This document shows, piece by piece, positions 8,935 through 16,984 of a stretch of 64,000 nt of DNA. The notes below the pieces were generated by a model that worked only from the letters and a program-made list of their open reading frames with translations, was not told the origin of the DNA and ran no database searches. The DNA is from JANOMH01 sp031422295 (GTDB taxonomy: Bacteria > Pseudomonadota > Alphaproteobacteria > Rhodobacterales > Rhodobacteraceae): positions 1 to 64,000 of the forward strand of contig JANOQM010000058.1 in NCBI GenBank assembly GCA_031422295.1, given 5' to 3'. Position 1 is the first letter of the stretch, and each line of letters opens with the position of its first letter. The position numbers were made by a program, and so were the translations under genes.

Positions 8935-10326
8935 ATGCGATTTGCTGATGGTTATGACATTGATCTGGTGCTGCGGCGCAGGTCTCGCCGGACTTTGGCG
9001 ATGGCCGGTCTGGCCCTGCTGATCAGTGCCACCGGGGCCACTATCGGGACCACAGCCGGGGCGGCATCCCTGACAGACGGCGACGACCTGCGCGGGCAGG
9101 CCATGACCCAGCAATTCCTGCCCTCCGGCGCCTCGATCGTCAGCACACTGGCAGGCCGGGCCTGCGTGGTCAGCCAACGGATCGGGATCGAAACCTCGGT
9201 CTATACCGATCCCGGTGGCAGCGTCATTCCATTTACCGAAATCCGGCGCAGCATTGCCGCCTCGGTACAGGCCGTTGCGCCGCTGAATGATGCCATGTCG
9301 AATAGAGCCACGGATGCGCAGATCGGGTTTCGGGTGCAGTTGAAATTCAGCGCTGCGCCGGGCACCCCTATCCTGTTGACGCTTGATGGGGTGCAGCGCG
9401 ATGTGCAGACCCTGCTGGAACCCAGCACTGACAGCCTGTGGATTGACGGGGCTGCCGCTGCCGCCTTGCAGGCCGCGTTCAATGCGGGCGCACGGCCGAT
9501 GCTGCAGGCTATATCGGCCGATACCGCCCATCTTGTGACCGATTTGCTGGATGCACCCGACCTTGCCGCCCTGAGCGCTTGTCAGGTCATATTGGCCATG
9601 GCGGTTCCAGCCGACACAGGCCTTACCTCAGGCCTGCCGCTTGCCTCAGCCTTGCCGCTTGCCTCAGCCTTGCCACTGACCAATGACATCCGGGTGACCT
9701 TTCGGGCCGATCCGGCCACCGCACCCCTGGCCAGCCTGCCCGAGCTGCGCGCCTGCGGCATGACAGATCAGCCCGGTGAATTGCACCTGGCCCGGCTGGA
9801 CAGCGTGACCGGGTTCTATGCCCAGACCGACAAGGTGTTTGTGTCATTTGATGCCGCAGGCGACCTGGCGCAGGTCTATATCCCGGGTATTTTCGACGGC
9901 GATTTCCGCGCTGGCGCACAGCAGGTCAGACTAAGCCAGGCCTCGGACAGCAATGTGCCCACCGCCCTTAATACGGTCAAAGGGTGTCTGGGTGCTGCCG
10001 TAATGACGGCCTGCCACTATGATCTGGGACAGGGCGACCATCTGCTGGCACCCTGTATCGAACCCGGCGGGCCGAAGGGCGGCTTTGTGCCCCAAACCGT
10101 GGCCTCGGCCCTGCCTGAAACCCCGCCGCCCGGCGGTAACGCGGGGGGCGGTTTTACCACGCCGCCGGGACCAACCACCACAGGCGGCGGCCTGGGTGGG
10201 GGTGATGGAGGAGGAGGAGGCGGTGGTGGTGATGGCGGTGGGCCCTCGCCAGTCCCATTGCCTGCGCCGTTTATGCTGCTGGCGGCGGCGTTGATCGGGC
10301 TGGCCGGGCTGCGCCGCAGGGTCTGA
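8935..10326 (+). CDS. VPLPA-CTERM surface protein, large
   Basis: 463 residues from the ATG at 8935. The N-terminus has a long charged region (VLRRRSRR) and a hydrophobic core (AMAGLALLISATGATI) ending near AGAAS, so a Sec signal peptide is likely. The body is not recognisable but contains several Cys residues. A Pro/Gly-rich linker with a run of Gly and Asp leads to PSPVPLPAPFMLLAAAL and a final LRRRV: the VPLPA motif, a hydrophobic helix and a basic end, the three parts of an exosortase sorting signal. XrtD at 11.2-12.8 kb is the expected processing enzyme. An upstream ATG at 8782 is in frame but has no ribosome site and would hide the signal peptide. An 18-bp repeat near 9630-9670 codes for LPLASALPLASA. 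Confidence 0.75.
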   Translation: MRFADGYDIDLVLRRRSRRTLAMAGLALLISATGATIGTTAGAASLTDGDDLRGQAMTQQFLPSGASIVSTLAGRACVVSQRIGIETSVYTDPGGSVIPFTEIRRSIAASVQAVAPLNDAMSNRATDAQIGFRVQLKFSAAPGTPILLTLDGVQRDVQTLLEPSTDSLWIDGAAAAALQAAFNAGARPMLQAISADTAHLVTDLLDAPDLAALSACQVILAMAVPADTGLTSGLPLASALPLASALPLTNDIRVTFRADPATAPLASLPELRACGMTDQPGELHLARLDSVTGFYAQTDKVFVSFDAAGDLAQVYIPGIFDGDFRAGAQQVRLSQASDSNVPTALNTVKGCLGAAVMTACHYDLGQGDHLLAPCIEPGGPKGGFVPQTVASALPETPPPGGNAGGGFTTPPGPTTTGGGLGGGDGGGGGGGGDGGGPSPVPLPAPFMLLAAALIGLAGLRRRV

Positions 10327-10420
10327 AGGCGGAATTTCCGGCCAAATTTTCCAGTTAGGAAACAATAACGCGATATGAGTGGTATGGTTTTGTAATATGG
10401 CGATTGTACCGTTTGCTGGT

Positions 10421-10445
10421 TTCAAGCTTGGGAATCCAGCTTGAA
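10421..10445. promoter_or_regulatory. Imperfect inverted repeat upstream of VPLPA-CTERM gene
   Basis: ttcaagcttgg and ccagcttgaa face each other around a gaat centre with one bulged base, in an AT-rich 217-bp gap. It could be an operator for the downstream gene or a weak terminator for the gene before; there is no T-run to decide for a terminator. Confidence 0.35.
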
Positions 10446-10543
10446 TGGTTGACGCAATTGTGTAATCACTAAGGCGATCAATTTTATTTGTATTTAAAAA
10501 GTAAAATGTTGCCTGATTTCAAATAATTATAAGGAGTATCACG

Positions 10544-11131
10544 ATGAATATAGTAAGGACTACACTTGCGGCGGCGACGCTCGCCCTTGCCTCGACCGGA
10601 GGCATTCAGGCCGCTACGGTTGATGTTGTCGAGGCCCCGACCGGGTTTTTCGTGCCTACCGATGTCGAAAAATATGACAGTCCCTTCTATAATTACGCCG
10701 GCACCTGGGATTGGGTGCATAATGCCATCGCCGGTGTCATCACGACAGCGGAGCTGCTGATTGCCGCCTTTGACGTCGATTTCGATGGCAGCCCCGGCTT
10801 TACCGGGGAGCGGGACGAGATCTTTGCCATGGATGACGGCATCTGGACCTCGCTGGGTTTCCTGCAGGGCGGCAGTGACATCTGGGCCTTTACCACTTTT
10901 ACCCTTGGGTCGAATTTCTTTGACGACATTGCGTCCGGGCTGCAGGTTCAGATGAATATCGACACCACTTCCCAAGGCTGGGCGGTCACGCTGGCCAAGT
11001 CGGTGATCACCACGGATGGCGCAGTCCCGCCGCCGCCCACACCGGGTGCCGTGCCGCTGCCTGCTGCCGGATGGTTGCTGTTTGCGGGTCTGGGCGGGCT
11101 GGCTGCATTGCGTCGGCGCAAGCAGGGCTAA
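10544..11131 (+). CDS. VPLPA-CTERM protein
   Basis: 195 residues. A Sec signal peptide (TLAAATLALASTGGIQA) leads to an acidic, aromatic-rich body, a Pro-rich linker (VPPPPTPG) and a textbook tail AVPLPAAGWLLFAGLGG with LAALRRRKQG at the end. The ATG has AAGGAG at ideal spacing. It is likely exported, held in the inner membrane by its C-terminal helix and then processed by XrtD, whose gene converges on it and shares the terminator at 11156-11184. The body matches no family I know. The upstream 200 bp is AT-rich compared with the surroundings, consistent with its own promoter. Confidence 0.9.
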   Translation: MNIVRTTLAAATLALASTGGIQAATVDVVEAPTGFFVPTDVEKYDSPFYNYAGTWDWVHNAIAGVITTAELLIAAFDVDFDGSPGFTGERDEIFAMDDGIWTSLGFLQGGSDIWAFTTFTLGSNFFDDIASGLQVQMNIDTTSQGWAVTLAKSVITTDGAVPPPPTPGAVPLPAAGWLLFAGLGGLAALRRRKQG

Positions 11132-11155
11132 GACAGCAGCATCTGCCAATAAATC

Positions 11156-11184
11156 AAAGGGCCGTCCTTCGGGGCGGCCCTTTT
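11156..11184 (+). terminator. Rho-independent terminator, probably bidirectional
   Basis: A 12-bp stem (one G-T wobble) closed by a TTCG tetraloop, with A-rich and T-rich flanks on either side (aaaggg ... cccttttg). It lies between the converging VPLPA-CTERM gene and xrtD, so it can serve both. Confidence 0.88.
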
Positions 11185-11195
11185 GTGTTGCCGCA

Positions 11196-12848
11196 CTATT
11201 CCGGAATGAACCGGGGCAGTTGTGGCAGCAGGTCGGTCATCAGCCGCAACATCCGGGCCTCGGCCTCGGCCTCGGTTTCATCGCCGCCGATCGGGGTGAC
11301 AAACCGGACCATCGCCCCGTCGGTGCGGCCCATGGTCAGGCTGTCATAAACCACGCTGGCCTTGGCAATATAATCATTGGTCATTCGCCGGCCGCGCTGT
11401 TCGAACCAGTAATACACCAGCTGACGCGACAGACCCTTCTGGATCACTGCCCGGTTCACGGTAAAATCACCATAGACGCTGTCCGGGATCGACACCTGCG
11501 TCGGGTCGATCGAAAACACTTCCCAGCCACCCACCGGCAGGCAGACCTCGGGTGAATGAATGCCGGACCCTTCGGTCTGTTTTTCATACCAGGCGGAAAA
11601 GAAATTCACGGCACCCGCTTCGCCCGGTGTGGAATAGGTGACGTTCACATAGTCGCTTGCCCCCAGCACAGCCTCGGTCGCGGGTTCCAGCGCCTGGGAA
11701 TAGCCACTCCAGACCCCGATCTCGGTCGGGAACAGCGCAAAGCTGTCACGCGCCATCACCACTCGTTCGGGCGGCGGCACCAGCACAAAGGCCGCCGTCA
11801 CCGCCACGCTGAGCACAGCGGCCACAATCAGCCCGGGGGCAGCGGCGATCCGGCCCAGCCGCCGGGTCTGCGCCCCGAACCCGTCAAAATCCAGATCAAT
11901 CGTATCAGCCAGCGGCAACGGGTTAGGGGTCAGCCGTTGCAGCGCAATGGCCAGCAGGAACAACAGCCCGACACAGGCCCCGAAAATCACCCAGCCTTCG
12001 AAGAAATGCAAAAACCCTTCGGCCTGTTCGATGCCATAGCTGTTGACCAGAATACCTATCATGCCAATCCGGAAGGAATTCATGAACACTGTCAGGGGTG
12101 CCGCCATCAGCAACAGCACCGCCTTGTGCCACAGGGGCCCGCGGTACAGGATCGAGAACAGATAGGAAAACGACAGGATCGGGAACAGATAGCGCAGGCC
12201 GGAACAGGCCTCGGCCACCTGTAACTTATAGACCCCAAGGTCAATGATATTACCCTCAAGGAACACCGGCACGCCGGCCAGTTCGACAAACCAGACCCCC
12301 AGCTGCGAGCTGACCAGCTGCAGGAAAATCGTGAGCTGCCAGTACACGAATTGCGGCAAGGGCAGCATGAAGATCAGATGCAGCACAGGGGCCCAGTGGG
12401 TCCGGCCGATCTGCCAGCCAAAGCCGGTCAGCATGACGCCGCCGACCCATAGGATAAAGGCGTAAGTCACCACATCGGGGATTTGCACCAGATTGCCGAA
12501 AATCCCGAACAGCAGCGCAAACAAGGTCAGCGCGATGCCGGGAATGCGGTTGCGCGGGGTGTCGGCGGGATAATCAGGGGCACGCCGCAGTTCACGCAGG
12601 AACAGATACAGCGAGATCAACGGGATCAGCGGCCCGTGACTATATTCCGGCGTCATCCAGGCCCGTGCCAGCGATTGAAACCCCAGCCAGTAGACCGGCA
12701 GCGCACTGGTAATCAGCAAAATGAACCAGATCAGGCCCAGTGGATTGATCCGGCTGGTCGCACCCCGGGCGGGGCGCAGGTCTGCCGCCGTGCTTGCGGG
12801 ACTGCTTGCGGGTGTAGCAACGGGCATGATCACATCCGGGGTTAACAT
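11196..12848 (-). CDS. xrtD: Exosortase D (VPLPA-CTERM-specific), fused to EpsI domain
   Basis: 550 residues. The N-terminal 310 residues are multi-spanning membrane protein with the exosortase triad: Cys215 in AEACSGLRYLFP, Arg260 in NSFRIGMIGI and His281 in HFFEGWVIF. The C-terminal 200 residues form an EpsI-like periplasmic domain (GIHSPEVCLPVGGWEV, with a conserved Cys). This fused form with VPLPA-CTERM substrates is the XrtD type. By analogy with sortases and archaeosortases it is thought to cut cargo at the VPLPA motif and pass it to another acceptor; the acceptor is not established. Six intact cargo genes are in this window. The start at 12848 is the first ATG; 12827 is an alternative that changes only the leader. 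Confidence 0.93.
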   Translation of the reverse strand: MLTPDVIMPVATPASSPASTAADLRPARGATSRINPLGLIWFILLITSALPVYWLGFQSLARAWMTPEYSHGPLIPLISLYLFLRELRRAPDYPADTPRNRIPGIALTLFALLFGIFGNLVQIPDVVTYAFILWVGGVMLTGFGWQIGRTHWAPVLHLIFMLPLPQFVYWQLTIFLQLVSSQLGVWFVELAGVPVFLEGNIIDLGVYKLQVAEACSGLRYLFPILSFSYLFSILYRGPLWHKAVLLLMAAPLTVFMNSFRIGMIGILVNSYGIEQAEGFLHFFEGWVIFGACVGLLFLLAIALQRLTPNPLPLADTIDLDFDGFGAQTRRLGRIAAAPGLIVAAVLSVAVTAAFVLVPPPERVVMARDSFALFPTEIGVWSGYSQALEPATEAVLGASDYVNVTYSTPGEAGAVNFFSAWYEKQTEGSGIHSPEVCLPVGGWEVFSIDPTQVSIPDSVYGDFTVNRAVIQKGLSRQLVYYWFEQRGRRMTNDYIAKASVVYDSLTMGRTDGAMVRFVTPIGGDETEAEAEARMLRLMTDLLPQLPRFIPE

Positions 12849-12973
12849 ATCTGATGGGCCTTATGGCCCCAAAGCATGGTTGTTATATGGCAGTCAGGTC
12901 ACAAAAACACCAGCAGACAGGTCGCAAAACAGCCTGTCCAGAGATTTGTGTCTTATCGGCGACGCAGGGTGCG

Positions 12974-13969
12974 CTATGATGCAGGCCGGAGTCCGCGCCC
13001 AGATCTGATCCGGCGCTGCAGATGATCAAGTCCCCAGGCCAAAAGCACCGACCCCAGCCCGGTCAGCCCTGCGAACCCCAGACTATGCTGGTCCATATTG
13101 ATGAGGCGGAGCAACATCGAACCGATCAGCGGGTGGCACAGATAAACCCCCAGCGCAATCCGGGCCGCTGCTTGGGACAGGGCGGTTTGGCGCAGCAGGA
13201 CCGTCAGACAGACCAGCAGTGCCACCGCCGCCACCCCCAACTGCAACAGCCCGTCCGTCCATCCCGCCGCCCATGCTACCAGCACCAGACCACCCACTGC
13301 TGCGCCAAGGGTCGCAGGCATCATCACGGTCCCAGATAATGACCCTGACAATTGCCCTTGCAACATCACTTGCGCATGCGCTTGTGGGGATGATTGCGGA
13401 AACGCCAGCCCGAACCCCAGCCCCAGAAACACCGCTGGCAGCGCAAAGCCCCATTGTGCAAACGGGGTCGACCATAGCCTATCGTCCTGCAGGGATTGCG
13501 CCAGCAGGGCCAGCCCGGTCAGCACCGCCAGCCCGACCAGCCGGCGACGGTTACGGGTCTGGGGTGTCATATCCTGCAGTGACAGGCGGGCCAGCGGATA
13601 GACCGCAAGGCTGGCGGCAAAGGCAAAGGGCAGAAACCACAGATGGATCGCGGGACCCGCCAGCAGCATCCAAGGTTCGAACTCTGCCGCCAGGGGCCGC
13701 CCGCTGATCACCACCTCGGCCAGTTTCAAACCGCCATAGACCAGTGACCAGCGCACGAACGGCCCCAGCAGCCGGTCTGCCCGGCCACGCGCAAAGCTGG
13801 CAAAATCCATCCGCCCGGCCACCGGCAGGGCCAGAACGATCAACACCATCAGAAAGAATGGCAGGGCCGCATAGCCGATACTGGCCCCCGGTGCACCTGC
13901 ATGGAACAGCACGATCCCCAGCGCGGCGATCAGGCGGGCATAGTCAAGGCTTGCGTTTCTGGGCATCAC
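12974..13969 (-). CDS. Acyltransferase family 3 membrane protein
   Basis: 331 residues with about ten hydrophobic segments. It opens with RNASLDYARLIAALGIVLFHAG: the R/D...R pattern and the His in helix one are the signature of the acyltransferase-3 family, which O-acetylates polysaccharides across the inner membrane. A second supporting motif is WFLPFAFAASL. It follows xrtD on the same strand after a 125-bp gap and probably decorates the exopolysaccharide made by this locus; substrate and acyl group are inference. The Gly/Leu-rich helices give no further clue. Confidence 0.85.
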   Translation of the reverse strand: MMPRNASLDYARLIAALGIVLFHAGAPGASIGYAALPFFLMVLIVLALPVAGRMDFASFARGRADRLLGPFVRWSLVYGGLKLAEVVISGRPLAAEFEPWMLLAGPAIHLWFLPFAFAASLAVYPLARLSLQDMTPQTRNRRRLVGLAVLTGLALLAQSLQDDRLWSTPFAQWGFALPAVFLGLGFGLAFPQSSPQAHAQVMLQGQLSGSLSGTVMMPATLGAAVGGLVLVAWAAGWTDGLLQLGVAAVALLVCLTVLLRQTALSQAAARIALGVYLCHPLIGSMLLRLINMDQHSLGFAGLTGLGSVLLAWGLDHLQRRIRSGRGLRPAS

Positions 13970-14020
13970 GGGACCGGATCGGGATTAGCTAAGCAAAGAC
14001 TACCGGATCATCCGCACTGA

Positions 14021-14586
14021 CGCCATGGAAACCGAATACGCAAGGCGGCGACCTTTAATCTGCTCGGGGGCGGTGCCGCCGCTCCAACCTATACAACCCC
14101 GGCTGACGGGATCGGTCTGACAGTCACCGCCTGTCGCAATAATCCGTTCGGTGGTGGCACGACCGCCATAAATGTCACGCGCAACACCATAGCCGGTCTG
14201 GGCGCGGGCTATTTTTGGGACAACACCCCTCAGCTTGACGGGTTTATCCATGAATTTCTGGTCTTCACCTTTGATCAGACGGTCCGGCTGAGCGAGGTCA
14301 TGTTCGGCGAAGGTGATCGCGACGGCAGTGATGACTGGGATCTGTGGATCGACAGTGACATCGGCTTTGTCCAAGTGGCTTTTGACAGCGATGCCAACCC
14401 GTTTGATTTCGACGTCGTCGTCGTCACGCGGTTCCGCGTCGGTGCGGATGGCCTGAATGATGACTTCCGGGTCAAGGGCCTGACTGCGATGGCAGCAGTG
14501 CCGGTGGCCTGCAGCCTGGTTTCTTGCTGGTCGGTGCTTTGGGCGGCCTGTCCGCCTTGCGCCGCCGCAAGGCTAAGGCTGCCTGA
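14021..14586 (+). pseudogene. Decayed VPLPA-CTERM gene
   Basis: An open frame from the stop at 14018-14020 reads RKAATFNLLGGG and onward through a plausible mature protein (TVTACRNNPFGGG, DGFIHEFLVFTFDQTVRL, DWDLWIDSDIGF) but has no start codon or signal peptide before 14300. At 14504-14520 the frame reads VPVACS where cargo genes read VPLPAA. Two extra bases (a G and a T relative to the expected motif) shift the frame, and the shifted frame continues GFLLVGALGGLSALRRRKAK to a TGA at 14584-14586. So both the signal peptide and the sorting motif are lost while the tail is still readable. An internal ATG at 14300 would give only a partial protein without signal. A sequencing error could explain the 3' shift but not the missing 5' end. 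Confidence 0.78.
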
Positions 14587-14694
14587 ACGCGGCTGTTGCA
14601 CGGACTATAAGAACGGGGCCCTGCGAGGTTACGTTTGGCTTTGTGGTAGCATCACCAGGTCGCAATCGTAACATCACGTAGTGGGACTATACAC

Positions 14695-16011
14695 CTAGAG
14701 CGAAAAGTCGAAATCCCGGCTCAGCCCCAGGAACACCGTATTATTCTGCGCCTGCCCGACGCCATCCTCGTCGCGGCTTTCGAATCGGTAGCCGATATTC
14801 AGGGTCCAGTCCGTGGTCAGCGCATAGCCCAGGCTGGCCGACAGGCTGGCATTGTCGGTGGTGTCGCCGGTCCCGGTATCCTGACTGCTGACATAGGCCA
14901 GCCCCAGATCAAGCGAGGCCAGCGGCGTCAGCTCGCGCGCAAATCCCAAGGACAGGCTGGTCTGCAGCTCTTCGGTGTCACCGCTGCCGGTGGCCAGGTT
15001 CTGGCGCAGGCTGGCCGTGGCGCGACCCAGGGCAAAGTCATGGGTGACGGACAGCGCGCCGGTCAGGTCGACATCGCCATCCGCCCCGCGCACCGTCCCC
15101 AGATCAAACGACAGCGCCCCATTCGGCAGGTCAAGATCGCGGCCCACTCCGACCGAGGTCCGGATTCCGGCATCGGTTTCGTCCAGCCCTAGGCTAAAGC
15201 GCAGCGCGCCATCGGGCCGGGTGATGGTCAGCCCCGAGGCCAGGCCCAGCGTCGCATTGGTCTCGTCTGTATCCTCGTAGGTCGCATAGGTCAGCCCGAT
15301 GGTGGCCTGCGCCACTTCGGTGATATCCAAGCGGGCCGTGACCGTCACATCACTGCGGGTATTGTCGGTCAGTTCGGGATCGGTGACATCGGTATAATCC
15401 AAGTCCGTCACCCCGACGGCCAGGACCAGCCCAAAGGGCGCATCTTCGCGCAGGCTGAGTGTTGCGTCAAAGTTGAGGGCTTGGCGCGTGCCGCTGCCCC
15501 GCAGATCGGCAAAATCCGTGGGCAGTTCCAGCGTGCCATCGGGGTTGATAAAATCGGTCAGCGGGCGCAGGAATGTCAGATCATTGATCCGCAGTCCGGT
15601 CTGGATATCCAGCCGCGATGTTGCCCCGATCCGGGCATAAGACAGCGCAATGCGCGGATCAGCGACGCTGACATCGGTATCGGATGTCCCGGCCCGATCG
15701 ACGATCCGCAAGCCAGTGCTGCCGGTCAGCGCAAAGGCGTTGCGCGCGGTTTCATCGGTCAGCCCGAAACTGAGCTGGGTGTTGGATTGCAGGGTACGGC
15801 CCGCCGGGTTTACGGACAGCCCGGCATTGCTCGAGGATTCCAGCCGCTGGTCCAAGCCGATACTGAACAATGGCCCTGCCACCGCGTCATCCTGCGCCCA
15901 GGCAATGCTGCTGCTGACCACCATATACCCCAACCCAAGCCCCAGGGTCGACAGCACGGCCATGTGGGTCACAAGGTGACGGAAGCGCGGGGCAAACCTG
16001 GAATGTTTCAC
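14695..16011 (-). CDS. Outer-membrane beta-barrel protein, exopolysaccharide/exosortase-associated
   Basis: 438 residues. A long signal peptide ends near SSIAWAQDD. The rest is a run of alternating hydrophobic/polar strands with Asp/Thr-rich turns (for example GATSRLDIQTGLRIND, TVTARLDITEVAQATI) and closes on FLGLSRDFDFSL, typical of an outer-membrane barrel. Proteins of this type recur in PEP-CTERM and related exosortase loci, where their role is not settled; assistance in polymer export or anchoring is suspected. The start is GTG at 16011 with AAGGAGAAG about ten bases upstream. It lies 88 bp after the Wza-like gene on the same strand, so co-transcription is likely. Confidence 0.78.
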   Translation of the reverse strand: MKHSRFAPRFRHLVTHMAVLSTLGLGLGYMVVSSSIAWAQDDAVAGPLFSIGLDQRLESSSNAGLSVNPAGRTLQSNTQLSFGLTDETARNAFALTGSTGLRIVDRAGTSDTDVSVADPRIALSYARIGATSRLDIQTGLRINDLTFLRPLTDFINPDGTLELPTDFADLRGSGTRQALNFDATLSLREDAPFGLVLAVGVTDLDYTDVTDPELTDNTRSDVTVTARLDITEVAQATIGLTYATYEDTDETNATLGLASGLTITRPDGALRFSLGLDETDAGIRTSVGVGRDLDLPNGALSFDLGTVRGADGDVDLTGALSVTHDFALGRATASLRQNLATGSGDTEELQTSLSLGFARELTPLASLDLGLAYVSSQDTGTGDTTDNASLSASLGYALTTDWTLNIGYRFESRDEDGVGQAQNNTVFLGLSRDFDFSL

Positions 16012-16099
16012 GCGAACTCTTCTCCTTGGAGTCTTGGTGACATCTTGTTGTCCTGCGGGCGGGTCGGGTCCTGTTCAGAAGCGGGCCCTCAGGATGGTC

Positions 16100-16762
16100 T
16101 TATTCGAACAGGCGACGCTGCGGTACCACGATGACATCGCCCTCGACCAGGGTTGTACGGCCATTGGGGTTGCTGCCGGCCTCGATCGCATCATAATCCA
16201 GCGCATAAATCTGCTCGACACCGCTCGCATCGACGCGGCGCAACTGGATACGACTGGTCGCGGCAAAGCGGGTAAAGCCACCCATCTGGGCAAACAGCTG
16301 CAGCACGGTAGTGCCGGGGGCGACTTCCAGCTTGCCGGCACCGCCGACCTCGCCCAGCACGTAGATGTCAATGGTCGGCAGCGGAGCGGGCGGGGCCAGC
16401 GGACCGGCAGGCACCCGTTCGGCCAACCGCTCGATCGAGATGAATACCGTGGGCGGGGCGGCAAAGTTCGGTGCAAGCTGCGCCGAGACCGCCTGCTGGA
16501 TCGCCTCAAGCGGGTTACCGGCTGCCATCACTGACCCCGCCAATGGCACCGAGATGCGCCCGTCAGGCGAGACCAGCACAGAGCGGTTCAGCGTGGCATC
16601 CTCGAGCACTTCGATGCGCAGCACATCGCCGGGCCGGATCCGGTAGGCATCTTGTGCGGCAACCGGGCCAACAAGGCCCGGCAGCATGACAAGTGCTGTC
16701 ACAACCGTGGCGATCAAGGTTTTGGCCAAGGTTTTGGCCAAAGTTAAGGACCGTGTCATCAT
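16100..16762 (-). CDS. Polysaccharide export protein (Wza/OPX family)
   Basis: 221 residues from the ATG at 16760-16762, which has AAAGGAG at ideal spacing; the frame extends upstream to 16822 without support. After a signal peptide ending VAAQ, the Poly_export domain begins with DAYRIRPGDVLRIEVLED, followed by SPDGRISVPLAG. An SLBB-like domain follows with IYVLGEVGGAGKLEVAPGTT. No lipobox is seen and there is no long C-terminal helix, so it is a short OPX protein like those of exosortase-linked systems and may need the neighbouring beta-barrel protein to cross the outer membrane. A 12-bp repeat in the signal peptide codes for LAKTLAKTL. Confidence 0.9.
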   Translation of the reverse strand: MMTRSLTLAKTLAKTLIATVVTALVMLPGLVGPVAAQDAYRIRPGDVLRIEVLEDATLNRSVLVSPDGRISVPLAGSVMAAGNPLEAIQQAVSAQLAPNFAAPPTVFISIERLAERVPAGPLAPPAPLPTIDIYVLGEVGGAGKLEVAPGTTVLQLFAQMGGFTRFAATSRIQLRRVDASGVEQIYALDYDAIEAGSNPNGRTTLVEGDVIVVPQRRLFE

Positions 16763-16984
16763 CCGTCTCCTTTTGGTCTTGTTCCGGCAGAGGCCCCTGA
16801 CCGGGATGCACCACCAGAACACCGGGCTGCCCCCAAGCGGCCCGGCTGGTCCAGCTTTACGGCTTTATGGGGCGTGTTGAAATATCCAGCGCTCTTGTCA
16901 GGCGCCTTTACCACAGGGACGTGCCTGACCTGCAACAATTATTTGCGGACAGGCCACAGGCAAAACGCCGGTAAATCACCCCGA

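Noticed and set aside
10327..10543. tggc...ttgct considered as a sigma-54 promoter for the VPLPA gene
   Set aside because: The GG to GC distance is 14 rather than 10 bases.
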